Assembly: GCF_028687955.1 (NCBI RefSeq) | Contig: NZ_JAQTZC010000012.1 | Span: 1-41,594, forward strand | Source: Acidocella sp. | GTDB taxonomy: Bacteria > Pseudomonadota > Alphaproteobacteria > Acetobacterales > Acetobacteraceae | Direction: 5' to 3' | Length of the DNA stretch: 41,594 bases | Part shown: positions 7,844 to 16,300 of the stretch, piece by piece | How positions within the stretch are numbered: position 1 is the stretch's first letter | Layout: the number at the start of each line of letters is the position of its first letter | Translations under genes and position numbers: made by a program | The notes under the pieces: generated by a model | The model's database searches: none | What the model was told of the DNA's origin: nothing | The model's input: the letters and a program-made list of their open reading frames with translations, nothing else

Positions 7844-9472
7844 TCAACCCGCCGCCGCCATCAATATACCGCCGGTCAGCCGCCAGATACGATCAAGCTG
7901 TTCCGCGCCAGTGAGGCGATGAGCAATCAGCACCACGGTGCGGCCCTGCGTGGCGGTGTTGAGCACCTTCATGAACTCGGTCTCGGTATCGGCATCTAGC
8001 CCGGCGCAGGGTTCGTCCAGCAAGAGGATCGGCGCCTCGGAGAGCAGCGTGCGCGCCAGCGCCAGCCGACGTCCCTGACCGCCGGAGAGATTCTGCCCGC
8101 CCTCACCCAGCCAGGTATCCAACCCCGCGGGCAGGCTCATGATGGTTTGCGCCAGCTGCGCTGCCTCCAGCGCCGCCCATAGCTTTTCCTCACTCGCCGC
8201 GGGGTCGCCCAGCAACAGATTGTTGCGGATGGTATCAGCGAACAAATGCGTGGTCTGGCCGAGATACGCGATGCGGTGGCGCACCGCCTCGGACGGCAGC
8301 GCGGCAAGATCCGCCGTGCCCAGACGTATCTGCCCGCGCAACGGAGCCACGAGCTTGAGCAAAAGCGCCGCGATGGTGGATTTTCCCGCACCCGAAGGGC
8401 CAAGGATGGCGGTGCGCGACCCGGCCGGCAGTTGCAACGAGAGATTCTCGAACACGAAGGGCAGGTCATCGGCGTAACGGAAGCTGACATGCTCGAAGGC
8501 GATCGCGTTGCCGACGGGCATCGGCACGGGTTTGGCCGGCTCGGGCACCTGCGGCGGCGCGGTCGCGGCTTGCACCACCCGGGCGGCGGCGGCGCGCGCC
8601 TGTCCGTAAAGCAAGCCAGCGCGCGGCAGGCCGAGCACGCTCTCAAACACCGTGATGAGCACGAAAACAACAATGACGGCAAACACCGGCGCCCCGGCCA
8701 AGCCGATGAGCATGGCCAGCAGCAGCCCCGCCTGCGCGACGAAATAGGCCAGGGCGTTGAGTGCGCTGGTCTGCCCCGCCAGTTCGCGCTGCGCCGCCAG
8801 ATACGCGGCCTCGCGCGCCTGCACGGCGGCGAGCATCCGCCCCTCGGCGGCATAGATCTTCACCTCACGCAGGCCCGAGAGCGCATCCAGCGCGGCGCTG
8901 CGCAGGCCAGACATCGCCAGCCCCGCGCGAACACCGTTTTGCCCCGCCGCACGCGCCGCCAGCACGGGCAGATAGAACGCGACAAAGCCAAACGGCAGAA
9001 GCACAACCAGCGCCCAGGGTTGCGCGCGCCAAAGCAGCACCGCCAGCACGGGGGTAAGCAGCACGGCGCCCAGCAGGGGTAGGAAAATCCGCAGGAACAA
9101 ACCGTCCAGCGCGTCGACATCATTGACCAGCCGGGCCAGCGCATCGCCCGCGCGCCGGTAGCCCAACCCCCCGGCGGCGCTGCGCGCGAGGCCGGTGAAC
9201 AACCAGATGCGCAAGCCCGCCAGGGCGCGGAACGTCGCCTCATGCGTGAAGACACGCTCCAGATAACGCAACACGACCCGCGCCGCGCCAATATATTGCA
9301 GCACCGCCGGCACCAGCACCCCGCCGCCCAGCAGGGAGAGCGCGATATAACGGCCTGATGCCCCCATGAGTGCCAGCCCCGCCGCGAGCGCCGCCACGAA
9401 CAACGCCGCGCCGAGGAGCATCCACCCCTTCTGGCGCCGCCACAGCAGAAAGATCCGCGACACCGGGCTCAT
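7844..9472 (-). CDS. cydC: Heterodimeric ABC exporter subunit CydC
   Basis: One half of the CydDC exporter, which sends thiols (glutathione, cysteine) to the periplasm and is needed to assemble cytochrome bd oxidase. The 542 residues comprise an N-terminal six-helix ABC exporter domain (about 1-300) and a nucleotide-binding domain with Walker A GPSGAGKST (358-366), signature LSGGQGRR and Walker B ILLLDEP. Its ATG overlaps the cydD stop (ATGA), so the two are translationally coupled with cydD first. No cydAB genes are present in the window. The large plus-strand ORFs here are antisense shadows. Confidence 0.88.
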   Translation of the reverse strand: MSPVSRIFLLWRRQKGWMLLGAALFVAALAAGLALMGASGRYIALSLLGGGVLVPAVLQYIGAARVVLRYLERVFTHEATFRALAGLRIWLFTGLARSAAGGLGYRRAGDALARLVNDVDALDGLFLRIFLPLLGAVLLTPVLAVLLWRAQPWALVVLLPFGFVAFYLPVLAARAAGQNGVRAGLAMSGLRSAALDALSGLREVKIYAAEGRMLAAVQAREAAYLAAQRELAGQTSALNALAYFVAQAGLLLAMLIGLAGAPVFAVIVVFVLITVFESVLGLPRAGLLYGQARAAAARVVQAATAPPQVPEPAKPVPMPVGNAIAFEHVSFRYADDLPFVFENLSLQLPAGSRTAILGPSGAGKSTIAALLLKLVAPLRGQIRLGTADLAALPSEAVRHRIAYLGQTTHLFADTIRNNLLLGDPAASEEKLWAALEAAQLAQTIMSLPAGLDTWLGEGGQNLSGGQGRRLALARTLLSEAPILLLDEPCAGLDADTETEFMKVLNTATQGRTVVLIAHRLTGAEQLDRIWRLTGGILMAAAG

Positions 9473-11157
9473 GCCAGCTCCTCGAGCTTGCGCGCATGGC
9501 GCAGCGAGTCCAGATCCAGCCGCTTGGCCCCGGAATTACGCGCGAACTCCACCGCAATGGCCGAATGCGTGGCCATGATCACGGTGCGCCCGGTAGCCAG
9601 CCGCTTGATGCTCTCCAGCACCTCGCGCTCCACCGCGGGGTCGAGATGCGCGGTCGGCTCATCAAGCAGCAGCAGGGGCGCATCCTTCAGAAACGCGCGG
9701 GCAATGGCAATGCGCTGCGCCTGCCCGCCCGAAAGGCCGAACCCGCCCTCGCCCAGCGGCGTTTTTATGCCCTCAGGCAGCGCATCTATCAGCTCGGAGA
9801 GCTGCGCATTGCGGATCGCCTCGGCGATGTCCTCGCCCGCCGCCTCGGGCCGGGCGAAGCGGATGTTCTCCTCGATGGTGCCCGCGAAAATCATCGGCTT
9901 CTGGCCGATCCAGGCCAGCATTTTGGTGCGCGCGGCGGGGACCAGCTCCGGCAGGTCGACGCTGTTGATGGTCACCCGGCCGGAATCCGGCGCGATGAAG
10001 CCGAGGATCAGATCCATGACGGTCGATTTCCCAGCGCCCGAGGCGCCGGTGAGCAGCAATATCTCCCCGCTGGCGGCGCGGAAGGAGAGATGTTCCAGCA
10101 CCGGACCGCGCGCGCGATCCCAGGTGAAGGAGACATCCTCGAACGCCAGGGTCAACCCGTTCGCGGCGACGCTGCGGATCTCCGCAGCGGGCACCGGGGC
10201 CGGCGGGGCCGGCAGCGCGCAAAACGCGTCGGCCACAGCCTCGGCGGCCATGCGGTCTGCATACACAGCGGAGAACGCCCGCAGCGGCGCGAAGAATTCC
10301 GGCACCAGCAGCAGAACGAACAGGGCCGTGGGCGCCAAGGCAGGGTCGTGGCGCAGCGGCCCGGCGAAACGCAATACAATGATAACCAGCGCCGCCGCCG
10401 CCGCCAGGTCCAGCGCCGTGGAAGAGAGAAACGCCACGCGCAGCACGCGCATGGTGCGCTGGCGCAACTCGCGCGCCGCCGCCGCCAGGGCGTTTGCCTC
10501 ATCGGCCGCGCGGCCGGCCAGAACAATGGTGGAAATGCCGCGAATCCGGTCCAGAAAGCGGGTTTGCAACCGCGTGAGGGCAATGAACTGCCGTTTGGCG
10601 GCCACACCCGCGCCAATGCCGGCCACCGCCATGGCAAAGGGCACCAGCAGCCCGGCGGTGAGCAGAACCGCGCCCGCGCGCCAATCCACCCAAAGCACCA
10701 CCAGCCCTACCAGCGCCGGGCCGATCACCGCCAGCGCGGTCGCCGGTATCCAGCGCGCGTGCAGGCCCTCCATCGCCTCCACTCGGTCAACCGCCGTGGC
10801 GGCGAGATCGCCTGAATGCTTGCCGCGCAAGCCCACAGGGCCCAGCGCCAGAATTGTGGACAGCACTGTGTTGCGCAGCCGCCGCCGCGCTGCCGCCCCA
10901 CGCTCGAAACCCAGCCGCTCCGCCTGCATGCCGGCGGCCGCGCGCAAGGCGGCAAAAACGATGAACCCCGTGGCATAAAGCGCAACCAGCACCCCGCGCG
11001 GCGCCAGATGCAGCACGGCTGCCAGCAAATAGGCGGCGCACCAGGCCTGGCCGATGCCAAGCGCCACTTGCCCCGCCCCCAATAGAACCGGCAGGCGCGC
11101 GGCCGTCTTTCCGCGTTTCTGCTCCGCCCGCACCCATGCTTTTGTATCTGCGCTCAT
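9469..11157 (-). CDS. cydD: Heterodimeric ABC exporter subunit CydD
   Basis: Partner of CydC. The 562-residue protein from ATG 11157 (MSADTKAWVRAEQKRG) has an exporter membrane domain and an ATPase domain with GASGAGKST, LSGGQAQR and LLLLDEPTAHLD. The ORF track extends it to 11331, but the first 58 residues lie outside the family N-terminus and overlap the start of divergent panC, so they are rejected. A GGGAG lies immediately before the chosen ATG, which is close but acceptable. It is divergent from panC with 101 bp between starts. No FNR box is obvious there although the function is oxygen-related. Confidence 0.88.
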   Translation of the reverse strand: MSADTKAWVRAEQKRGKTAARLPVLLGAGQVALGIGQAWCAAYLLAAVLHLAPRGVLVALYATGFIVFAALRAAAGMQAERLGFERGAAARRRLRNTVLSTILALGPVGLRGKHSGDLAATAVDRVEAMEGLHARWIPATALAVIGPALVGLVVLWVDWRAGAVLLTAGLLVPFAMAVAGIGAGVAAKRQFIALTRLQTRFLDRIRGISTIVLAGRAADEANALAAAARELRQRTMRVLRVAFLSSTALDLAAAAALVIIVLRFAGPLRHDPALAPTALFVLLLVPEFFAPLRAFSAVYADRMAAEAVADAFCALPAPPAPVPAAEIRSVAANGLTLAFEDVSFTWDRARGPVLEHLSFRAASGEILLLTGASGAGKSTVMDLILGFIAPDSGRVTINSVDLPELVPAARTKMLAWIGQKPMIFAGTIEENIRFARPEAAGEDIAEAIRNAQLSELIDALPEGIKTPLGEGGFGLSGGQAQRIAIARAFLKDAPLLLLDEPTAHLDPAVEREVLESIKRLATGRTVIMATHSAIAVEFARNSGAKRLDLDSLRHARKLEELA

Positions 11158-11258
11158 GCTCCCGAGATAGCCGCTGCGGACCCCACTGCAAAGGGCGTTC
11201 CCCAAACAGTCATGCGCGGCACTGGACGCGCGGCGCAAAATCGTCAAAACCGCCGGGC

Positions 11259-12083
11259 ATGAAAATCGCCCGGACCCTGACAGAGCTGCAAGCGGCCACC
11301 AAAACCCTGGGAGAAACCGCCTTCGTGCCAACCATGGGCGCGTTGCACCGCGGACATTTATCGTTGCTGGAGGCGGCCAAGACCGGCGGGCGGCCGGTTG
11401 TGGCCAGCATCTTCGTCAACCCGGCGCAGTTCGGCCCGAACGAGGACTATAACCGCTACCCGCGTGATGAGGCGGGCGATCTCGCCCAGTTGGAAGCCTC
11501 CGGCTGCGATCTGGTCTGGCTGCCAGATGTCCCCACCATGTACCCGGCGCACGCCGCCACCACCATCCACGTTGCAGGCCCGGCCACGCGCTGGGAGGGG
11601 GTGGCCCGCCCGGCGCATTTCGCCGGCGTCGCCACGGTGGTCGCCAAGCTGTTTGGCCAGATCCGCCCGGCCGCCGCCTATTTCGGCGAGAAGGACTGGC
11701 AGCAGGTGCAGGTGGTCTCACGCATGGTGGAAGACCTGCTGTTGCCCGTGAAGATCGTCCCGGTGCCGATCGCCCGCGATGCCGACGGCCTCGCCCTCTC
11801 CTCGCGCAACCGTTTCCTGCTGCCGCCCGAACGCGCCGCGGCTCCCGCGCTCTACGCGGCGCTGACCAAGGCGGCAACGCAAATCGTGGCCGGCAAGGAC
11901 GTGGCGGCGACACTCCATAATGCTCGGCACGGCATGGCGGCGGCCGGGATGGTGCCCGATTATGTGGCGCTGGTGCATGCGCATTCGCTGGAACCGCTGG
12001 CCGCCCTGGCCCCACCGGCCCGGCTGATCGCCGCCGCCAAGCTCGGCCATGTCCGCCTGCTGGATAACGTGCCGGTCGCCTAA
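11259..12083 (+). CDS. panC: Pantothenate synthetase
   Basis: Condenses pantoate and beta-alanine with ATP to make pantothenate, precursor of coenzyme A. The 274-residue cytoplasmic enzyme shows the nucleotidyltransferase motif PTMGALHRGH (24-33), VNPAQFGPNEDYNRYPR, YFGEKDWQQ and the KMSKS-like SSRNRFL, all diagnostic of PanC. The start is ATG 11259; the ORF-track extension to 11136 overlaps divergent cydD and lacks similarity. No panB is seen. Its stop overlaps the end of the convergent ABC permease gene by four bases. Confidence 0.95.
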   Translation: MKIARTLTELQAATKTLGETAFVPTMGALHRGHLSLLEAAKTGGRPVVASIFVNPAQFGPNEDYNRYPRDEAGDLAQLEASGCDLVWLPDVPTMYPAHAATTIHVAGPATRWEGVARPAHFAGVATVVAKLFGQIRPAAAYFGEKDWQQVQVVSRMVEDLLLPVKIVPVPIARDADGLALSSRNRFLLPPERAAAPALYAALTKAATQIVAGKDVAATLHNARHGMAAAGMVPDYVALVHAHSLEPLAALAPPARLIAAAKLGHVRLLDNVPVA

Positions 12084-13519
12084 CCCTGCCCCGGCGACAG
12101 CCAGCCAAGCGCGTGCGGCGCCACCAACAGCCACACCGCGAGCGACCACACACTGCTCACGCCCACGCCCAGGATCAGCCCCAGTACCGTGCCGGTCTGC
12201 GCCTTGCCAAAATCAGCCCGCATCAGCGGGATCGGCAGGCGCAGGCCAAGCGCCAGATTACTCACCAGCACCCCCGCCATGCTTGGCAGCAGATCCGCCA
12301 GCAAGGCGGCATCGCGCGCCAGCACGCCGATGACCGGCAGCGCCATCAGCACCAGCGTGGCACAACCCGCCGCCGCCACCGCACCGCGCCGCAGCAAGAC
12401 AGGCGCCACCGGCGCACTGGCCGCCAATTCCGGTGATTCATCAGACCCCACCATCACCGAGATGAAGAACAGCGCCAGCTGGCCCGCGAGAAACACCAGC
12501 AGCGGCGCCACCACCTCTACCCCGCCGCCCACCCGCAGCCCGCCGGCCAGGATCATCACCACCGGCACCAACGTCAGCGAGCGATACACCGTCTGCGTCA
12601 CCACACCGGGAAATCGCGTGAGCAGGCGCAGGTTTTTCATCAGCACGGCGGCAAACGGGCTGGCGCGGAACGCCCCGCCCTGGCGCACCGCGCTGCCGCC
12701 GGGGCGATAGGCGGCGGCGGTTATGGCGCCTGAGGCGAAACGTCCGTCCAGCGCGGCCCAGACCAGCCAGAATACCGCGCCGCTGAAACCAATGCTCAGA
12801 GCCAGCGCCCAGGGTTGCCCGCGCAGCCCATTGGCGAAAACGTAGCGGAGCCCCTGCCCATCCCCGGCCGGCAACAGCGCCTGCCAGAAACGCCCCAAGG
12901 CAGCGGGGGACATAAAGCGCGGCGCCTGCCCGAGCGCGAATATGAAAACACCGGCCACCAGGGCCAGCATATGCCCGGCCCGGCGGGCCCGTTTTGGCCC
13001 TGTCCATCCAACCAGCAGCACCACCAGCGCAAAGGCCAGCGCCGCCACCACCAGCGCCTCGGCCAGCAACATCGGGTAAATTGCCAGCGCCCAGGTCTGG
13101 CCATAAACCGCCAGCGCATTCGCCAGCACGCCGCCCAGCAGCACCCAGGGCGCGGCCACGCTGCCCGCCACGCCCAGCATGCGCACCGCCAGCACCCGCC
13201 CCGGCGGAATTGGCGAGGCCAGCAGAAAATCCACATCCCCGCGCCCGTATAGCACGTCGATCGCCGATGTCATGGCGCGCGAAAGCATCAGCCAGAAGAA
13301 GAAAAACAGATTAAGATTCGCCACCAGCACCATCTGCCCCGGCGGCAGCGGATGGCGCACGATCTGCGCCGCCAGGACCAGCGCTACGCTCTGGAACATG
13401 AGGCCAACAACGAGCACCGGCGCCAGCACATATTTATGCGTGCGCACCAGAATGGAGCCGCGCCAGAGTACACGCCCCTCACGGAGGAGCAGCCAGGCGA
13501 ATCCGGCCGGGCGGAACAT
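12080..13519 (-). CDS. ABC-2 type permease, multi-spanning
   Basis: A 479-residue membrane protein with roughly ten to twelve hydrophobic helices. It is translationally coupled to the ATP-binding gene immediately upstream (TGATG overlap at 13517-13521), so the pair forms an ABC exporter. An early segment SAIDVLYGRGDVDFLLASPI resembles large exporter permeases in which the chain carries a coupling element before later helices. No substrate-binding protein is present, as expected for an exporter. Substrate unknown. Confidence 0.8.
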   Translation of the reverse strand: MFRPAGFAWLLLREGRVLWRGSILVRTHKYVLAPVLVVGLMFQSVALVLAAQIVRHPLPPGQMVLVANLNLFFFFWLMLSRAMTSAIDVLYGRGDVDFLLASPIPPGRVLAVRMLGVAGSVAAPWVLLGGVLANALAVYGQTWALAIYPMLLAEALVVAALAFALVVLLVGWTGPKRARRAGHMLALVAGVFIFALGQAPRFMSPAALGRFWQALLPAGDGQGLRYVFANGLRGQPWALALSIGFSGAVFWLVWAALDGRFASGAITAAAYRPGGSAVRQGGAFRASPFAAVLMKNLRLLTRFPGVVTQTVYRSLTLVPVVMILAGGLRVGGGVEVVAPLLVFLAGQLALFFISVMVGSDESPELAASAPVAPVLLRRGAVAAAGCATLVLMALPVIGVLARDAALLADLLPSMAGVLVSNLALGLRLPIPLMRADFGKAQTGTVLGLILGVGVSSVWSLAVWLLVAPHALGWLSPGQG

Positions 13520-14247
13520 CAGGGCGCCGTCAGCTGCAAAAACACATCCTCCAGCGAGCCGTGCGCCACCCCGGCCTGGCGTTGCAGCGCCGCCAGATCG
13601 CCTTCCGCCAGCAACCGCCCGCCCGCGATAATCCCGATCCGCGCCGCCAGCCGCTCGGCGACATCGAGGATATGCGTGGTGAGTATAACCGCCGCGCCAG
13701 CCCGCACACGCGCCTGGAGTATCTCCTTCACCAGCCGGGCGGAGGCGGCGTCCAGCCCGGTGAACGGCTCATCCAGCAATAAAAACCGCGGCTCGTGGAT
13801 CAGCGCCGCCGCCAGCACGGTTTTCTGCTTCATCCCGCGCGAGAACCCCTCGCAACGCTCAAACCGGTGCGCCCACAGCCCCAGCGTCTCCAGCAGCGCC
13901 TCGGCGCGGCTTTTGGCCACCGCGGGGTCCACCCGCCACAGCCCGGTGACGAATTCGAGATATTCCATCGGGCTCAGCCGGTCGTAGAGCAGCGGCTCAT
14001 CGGGCAGCCAGGCCATGATCGCCTTGGCCCCCAGCGGGTCTGCCAGCACATCGCGCCCGAACACGCAAACACTGCCCGCATCAGGGCGCATCAGCCCGGC
14101 GATGATCCGCAACGTCGTGGTTTTGCCCGCCCCGTTGGGCCCCAGCAAAGCGTAAAATTCACCCGGTGCGATGCTGAGGTCGAGCCCGGCGATGACCGGC
14201 CGGGCGAAGGATTTTCTCAATCCACGCACGCGTAATGCCTCGCTCAT
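13519..14247 (-). CDS. ABC transporter ATP-binding protein
   Basis: A 242-residue ATPase that energises the adjacent permease. It shows Walker A LLGPNGAGKTT, a Q-loop near MAWLPDEPLLYDRL, a signature degenerate as FSRGMKQK, Walker B FLLLDEPFTGLD and a switch histidine in LTTHILD. The SRGMKQ signature and GLD ending are typical of ABC-2 drug/antibiotic-type exporters. It is the first gene of a two-gene operon; its start lies just downstream of the tRNA-Pro(GGG) gene on the same strand. Confidence 0.88.
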   Translation of the reverse strand: MSEALRVRGLRKSFARPVIAGLDLSIAPGEFYALLGPNGAGKTTTLRIIAGLMRPDAGSVCVFGRDVLADPLGAKAIMAWLPDEPLLYDRLSPMEYLEFVTGLWRVDPAVAKSRAEALLETLGLWAHRFERCEGFSRGMKQKTVLAAALIHEPRFLLLDEPFTGLDAASARLVKEILQARVRAGAAVILTTHILDVAERLAARIGIIAGGRLLAEGDLAALQRQAGVAHGSLEDVFLQLTAP

Positions 14248-14283
14248 GCAAACCCGCCCGCGCTGAAATGAATGAAGCTGAAT

Positions 14284-14360
14284 TGGTCGGAGCGGCGGGA
14301 TTCGAACCCACGACCCCCAGTCCCCCAGACTGATGCGCTACCAGGCTGCGCTACGCTCCG
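14284..14360 (-). tRNA. tRNA-Pro(GGG)
   Basis: 77 nt including an encoded CCA. The acceptor arms CGGAGCG / CGCTCCG pair perfectly with discriminator A; the T-loop GGTTCGAATCC is standard; the anticodon loop CTGGGGG gives anticodon GGG, reading CCC/CCU. The orientation is that of the ABC pair downstream. Confidence 0.95.
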
Positions 14361-14448
14361 ACCGTGCGGGAGGCTGTAGCAACTATGTCCGGCGCTCACA
14401 AGCAACGAGCGACGAATTTCTTGCAACCCCATCCGCCGGTAAAAAACT

Positions 14449-15150
14449 TTATGGCGCGGGAAACGCCATGCCCGAAGCCGGATCGACGAACAGCAGCTTG
14501 TCCTCGACCTCTTTCACCCCCGGCGCGTTCTCTGCGATCACCACCACCGCCTGGCGCTCCTCATCGCTGAAAATAGTGCCTTCCAGCGTCACCTTCTTGG
14601 CATCCACCTTGACGCGAATGCCCGATTTAGGCGCCCAGCGGGCATGCTCCAGCTCGGCGCGGATGTAATTGCTGATCGCCTCGTCACTGGTGTTCTCCGG
14701 TGTCTCGATCAGCTTGCGGGCCAGGATGCGCAGCAGGTCGGTACGGCTGATCATGCCTACCAGCTTGCCGTTATCGAGCACCGGCAGGCGCTTGATATGT
14801 TTGCGCAGCATCAGATCCGCGGCTTCGGATAACTCCGCATCCGAGGTCACGAACACCGGATTATGCGTCATCACTCCGCTGACATGGCGGGCATGCGTGG
14901 CGACATAATCAGCCGCGACGGTGGAGGGCAGCAGTAACGTCTTCAGCCAGCCGGCCTGCTTGCCATCGGTGCCGATCTCGGCGCGGCGCAAAAGATCCCC
15001 CTCGCTGACAATGCCAACCAGCTTGCCTGCGTCATCAAGCACGGGCAGGCCGGTGAGCCGATTCGCAAGCATGATCCGCGCGGCATCGGCCACGGCCGTA
15101 GAAGGCCGCACAGACACCACATTTTTATTCATCAGCTCGGCAACCTTCAT
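14449..15150 (-). CDS. Tandem CBS domain protein with C-terminal BON domain
   Basis: A 233-residue protein: CBS1 (VAELMNKNVVSVRPSTAVAD... GIVSEGDLLRR), CBS2 (VMTHNPVFVTSDAELSEAAD... GMISRTDLLRI) and a C-terminal BON-like domain (ISNYIRAELEHARW... VTLEGTIFSDEERQ). CBS pairs bind adenine nucleotides; BON domains bind lipid or membrane surfaces. Stand-alone CBS-BON proteins are found across proteobacteria without a firm function. The start is ATG 15150 preceded by TTGGAGGA; the ORF-track TTG at 15162 is rejected. It follows the fnr-type gene by about 60 bp on the same strand and may be co-transcribed. Confidence 0.85.
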   Translation of the reverse strand: MKVAELMNKNVVSVRPSTAVADAARIMLANRLTGLPVLDDAGKLVGIVSEGDLLRRAEIGTDGKQAGWLKTLLLPSTVAADYVATHARHVSGVMTHNPVFVTSDAELSEAADLMLRKHIKRLPVLDNGKLVGMISRTDLLRILARKLIETPENTSDEAISNYIRAELEHARWAPKSGIRVKVDAKKVTLEGTIFSDEERQAVVVIAENAPGVKEVEDKLLFVDPASGMAFPAP

Positions 15151-15211
15151 GATATCCTCCAATATATGAACGGATCATCCCAGGCCGGCCGGCGAGGCGC
15201 CATGACGCAGA

Positions 15212-15985
15212 TCAAACTGCGGCTTCGGCGATTTCCGAGAGCGTGCGCGGACGGAGCAGAATAATTTCGTGGATGTTGGGAATGTCGATCATTCCATCGC
15301 GCTTAAGCTGGCTGAGCGAGCGCGACACGGTCTCGATCGTCAGCCCCAGGTAATCCGCAAGGTCAGTCCGAGAAAGGGGTAATTTCAGCACGGAATTGGC
15401 CGCAGGCAACCCGCCGGCGGGGCACATTTCCAGCCGCACCGCCCAGGAGAGCAGAAAGCTGGCGATCCGTTCAATCGCGGTCTTGCGCCCGAGCAACAGC
15501 ATCTGCTGCTGCGCCAGCACCAGCTCATGCATGACCACGCCGAGGAGCTTGCGCTCGAGCACCGGCAACTCCTCGAACACCGCCATCAGACTGGCGCGGC
15601 TGAAACGGCAGAGCTTCACGCTATCCATCGCCTCGGCGGAGAATGCGTTGTCCTCACCCGCGGCAAGCCCCAGAAAATGCCCCGGCCCGGAAAAACCGGT
15701 GATCTGGCGGCGCCCATCTGGCAAGGATTTAAACAACCGCACGTTGCCCTGGTTTATATTGTAGAAATAGGCCGCCTTCTCGCCCTCTTCGACGAACACC
15801 GTGCCAGGAGCCAGGGTGATGCGCTGCGCCGAACGAGCCAAAAACGCGAGCTCGTCTTCGGTCAACGCCTCACACAACCCATTGTGGCGCGCCCCGCAAT
15901 CCTCGCAGTTCGAAGGCGTAGGCCGATTCGCGAGATTAATTGCTATCGGGCGGCGAAACTCCGAAAGCTCATTTAAGATTGCCAT
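15212..15985 (-). CDS. FNR-type oxygen-responsive transcription regulator (Crp/Fnr family)
   Basis: A 257-residue regulator. Cys27, Cys30 and Cys38 (CEDCGARHNGLC, C-x2-C-x7-C) plus Cys126 (KLCRF) form the set of [4Fe-4S] ligands seen in alphaproteobacterial FnrN/FnrL proteins, so oxygen should destroy the cluster and the active dimer. A cyclic-nucleotide-like beta-roll follows (about 45-150), then a dimer helix and a helix-turn-helix LADYLGLTIETVSRSLSQLK. The recognition helix ExxSR specifies the TTGAT half-site. The start is ATG 15985, 7 nt after AAGG. A perfect FNR box lies about 28 bp upstream, which suggests autoregulation. It is followed by the CBS-BON gene. Confidence 0.9.
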   Translation of the reverse strand: MAILNELSEFRRPIAINLANRPTPSNCEDCGARHNGLCEALTEDELAFLARSAQRITLAPGTVFVEEGEKAAYFYNINQGNVRLFKSLPDGRRQITGFSGPGHFLGLAAGEDNAFSAEAMDSVKLCRFSRASLMAVFEELPVLERKLLGVVMHELVLAQQQMLLLGRKTAIERIASFLLSWAVRLEMCPAGGLPAANSVLKLPLSRTDLADYLGLTIETVSRSLSQLKRDGMIDIPNIHEIILLRPRTLSEIAEAAV

Positions 15986-16012
15986 GACCAAACCTTAACA
16001 AGGAACGCGGCC

Positions 16013-16026
16013 TTGATCCATATCAA
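16013..16026. promoter_or_regulatory. FNR box, perfect palindrome
   Basis: TTGATccatATCAA is an exact match to the FNR/FixK consensus TTGAT-N4-ATCAA. Its centre is about 34 bp upstream of the start codon of the FNR-type gene. So close to the start it would more easily repress than activate that gene. The MFS gene ends 275 bp away and is not its obvious target. Confidence 0.85.
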
Positions 16027-16162
16027 AAAATACCCCTGGTTGTCATTTGTCCCTGTCCGTTGCAGCTGATCGGCCAAACGGTCGGCAACCGGGCCACGGC
16101 CGGAACCAATACGCCCAGGCTGAGCAAGCATTCTCCTGAACCTGCGGCAGCGCCGAGAAATG

Positions 16163-16179
16163 CCCCGCGCCGCGCGGGG
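16163..16179 (-). terminator. Hairpin downstream of the MFS gene
   Basis: CCCCGCG-ccg-CGCGGGG forms a perfect 7-bp GC stem about 120 bp after the MFS stop, followed on the minus strand by CATTTCT. It plausibly ends transcription of the MFS gene before the fnr-type gene. Confidence 0.45.
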
Positions 16180-16300
16180 TGAAATTTAGCAGCGTCCCCA
16201 GGGCAGCTTGCACCGCTGTCATGCATGCCGAACATAAGGTTGCGGGCATCAACCCGCCCGCTGGAAACGCGCCGGCCCGCCACCGCGAACCGGCTGCGCA

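Larger units (their letters stand above)
15986..16300. other. Intergenic region between the fnr-type gene and the MFS gene
   Basis: 315 bp without a gene I can support. It holds the FNR box at 16013-16026 and a GC-rich hairpin at 16163-16179. Small ORFs of 69-93 residues on the minus strand match no family I recognise and have no ribosome-binding site. Confidence 0.6.

Noticed and set aside
9370-10815. 481-aa plus-strand ORF (and 9488-10978)
   Set aside because: Shadow of cydD, low-complexity composition and no ribosome-binding site.
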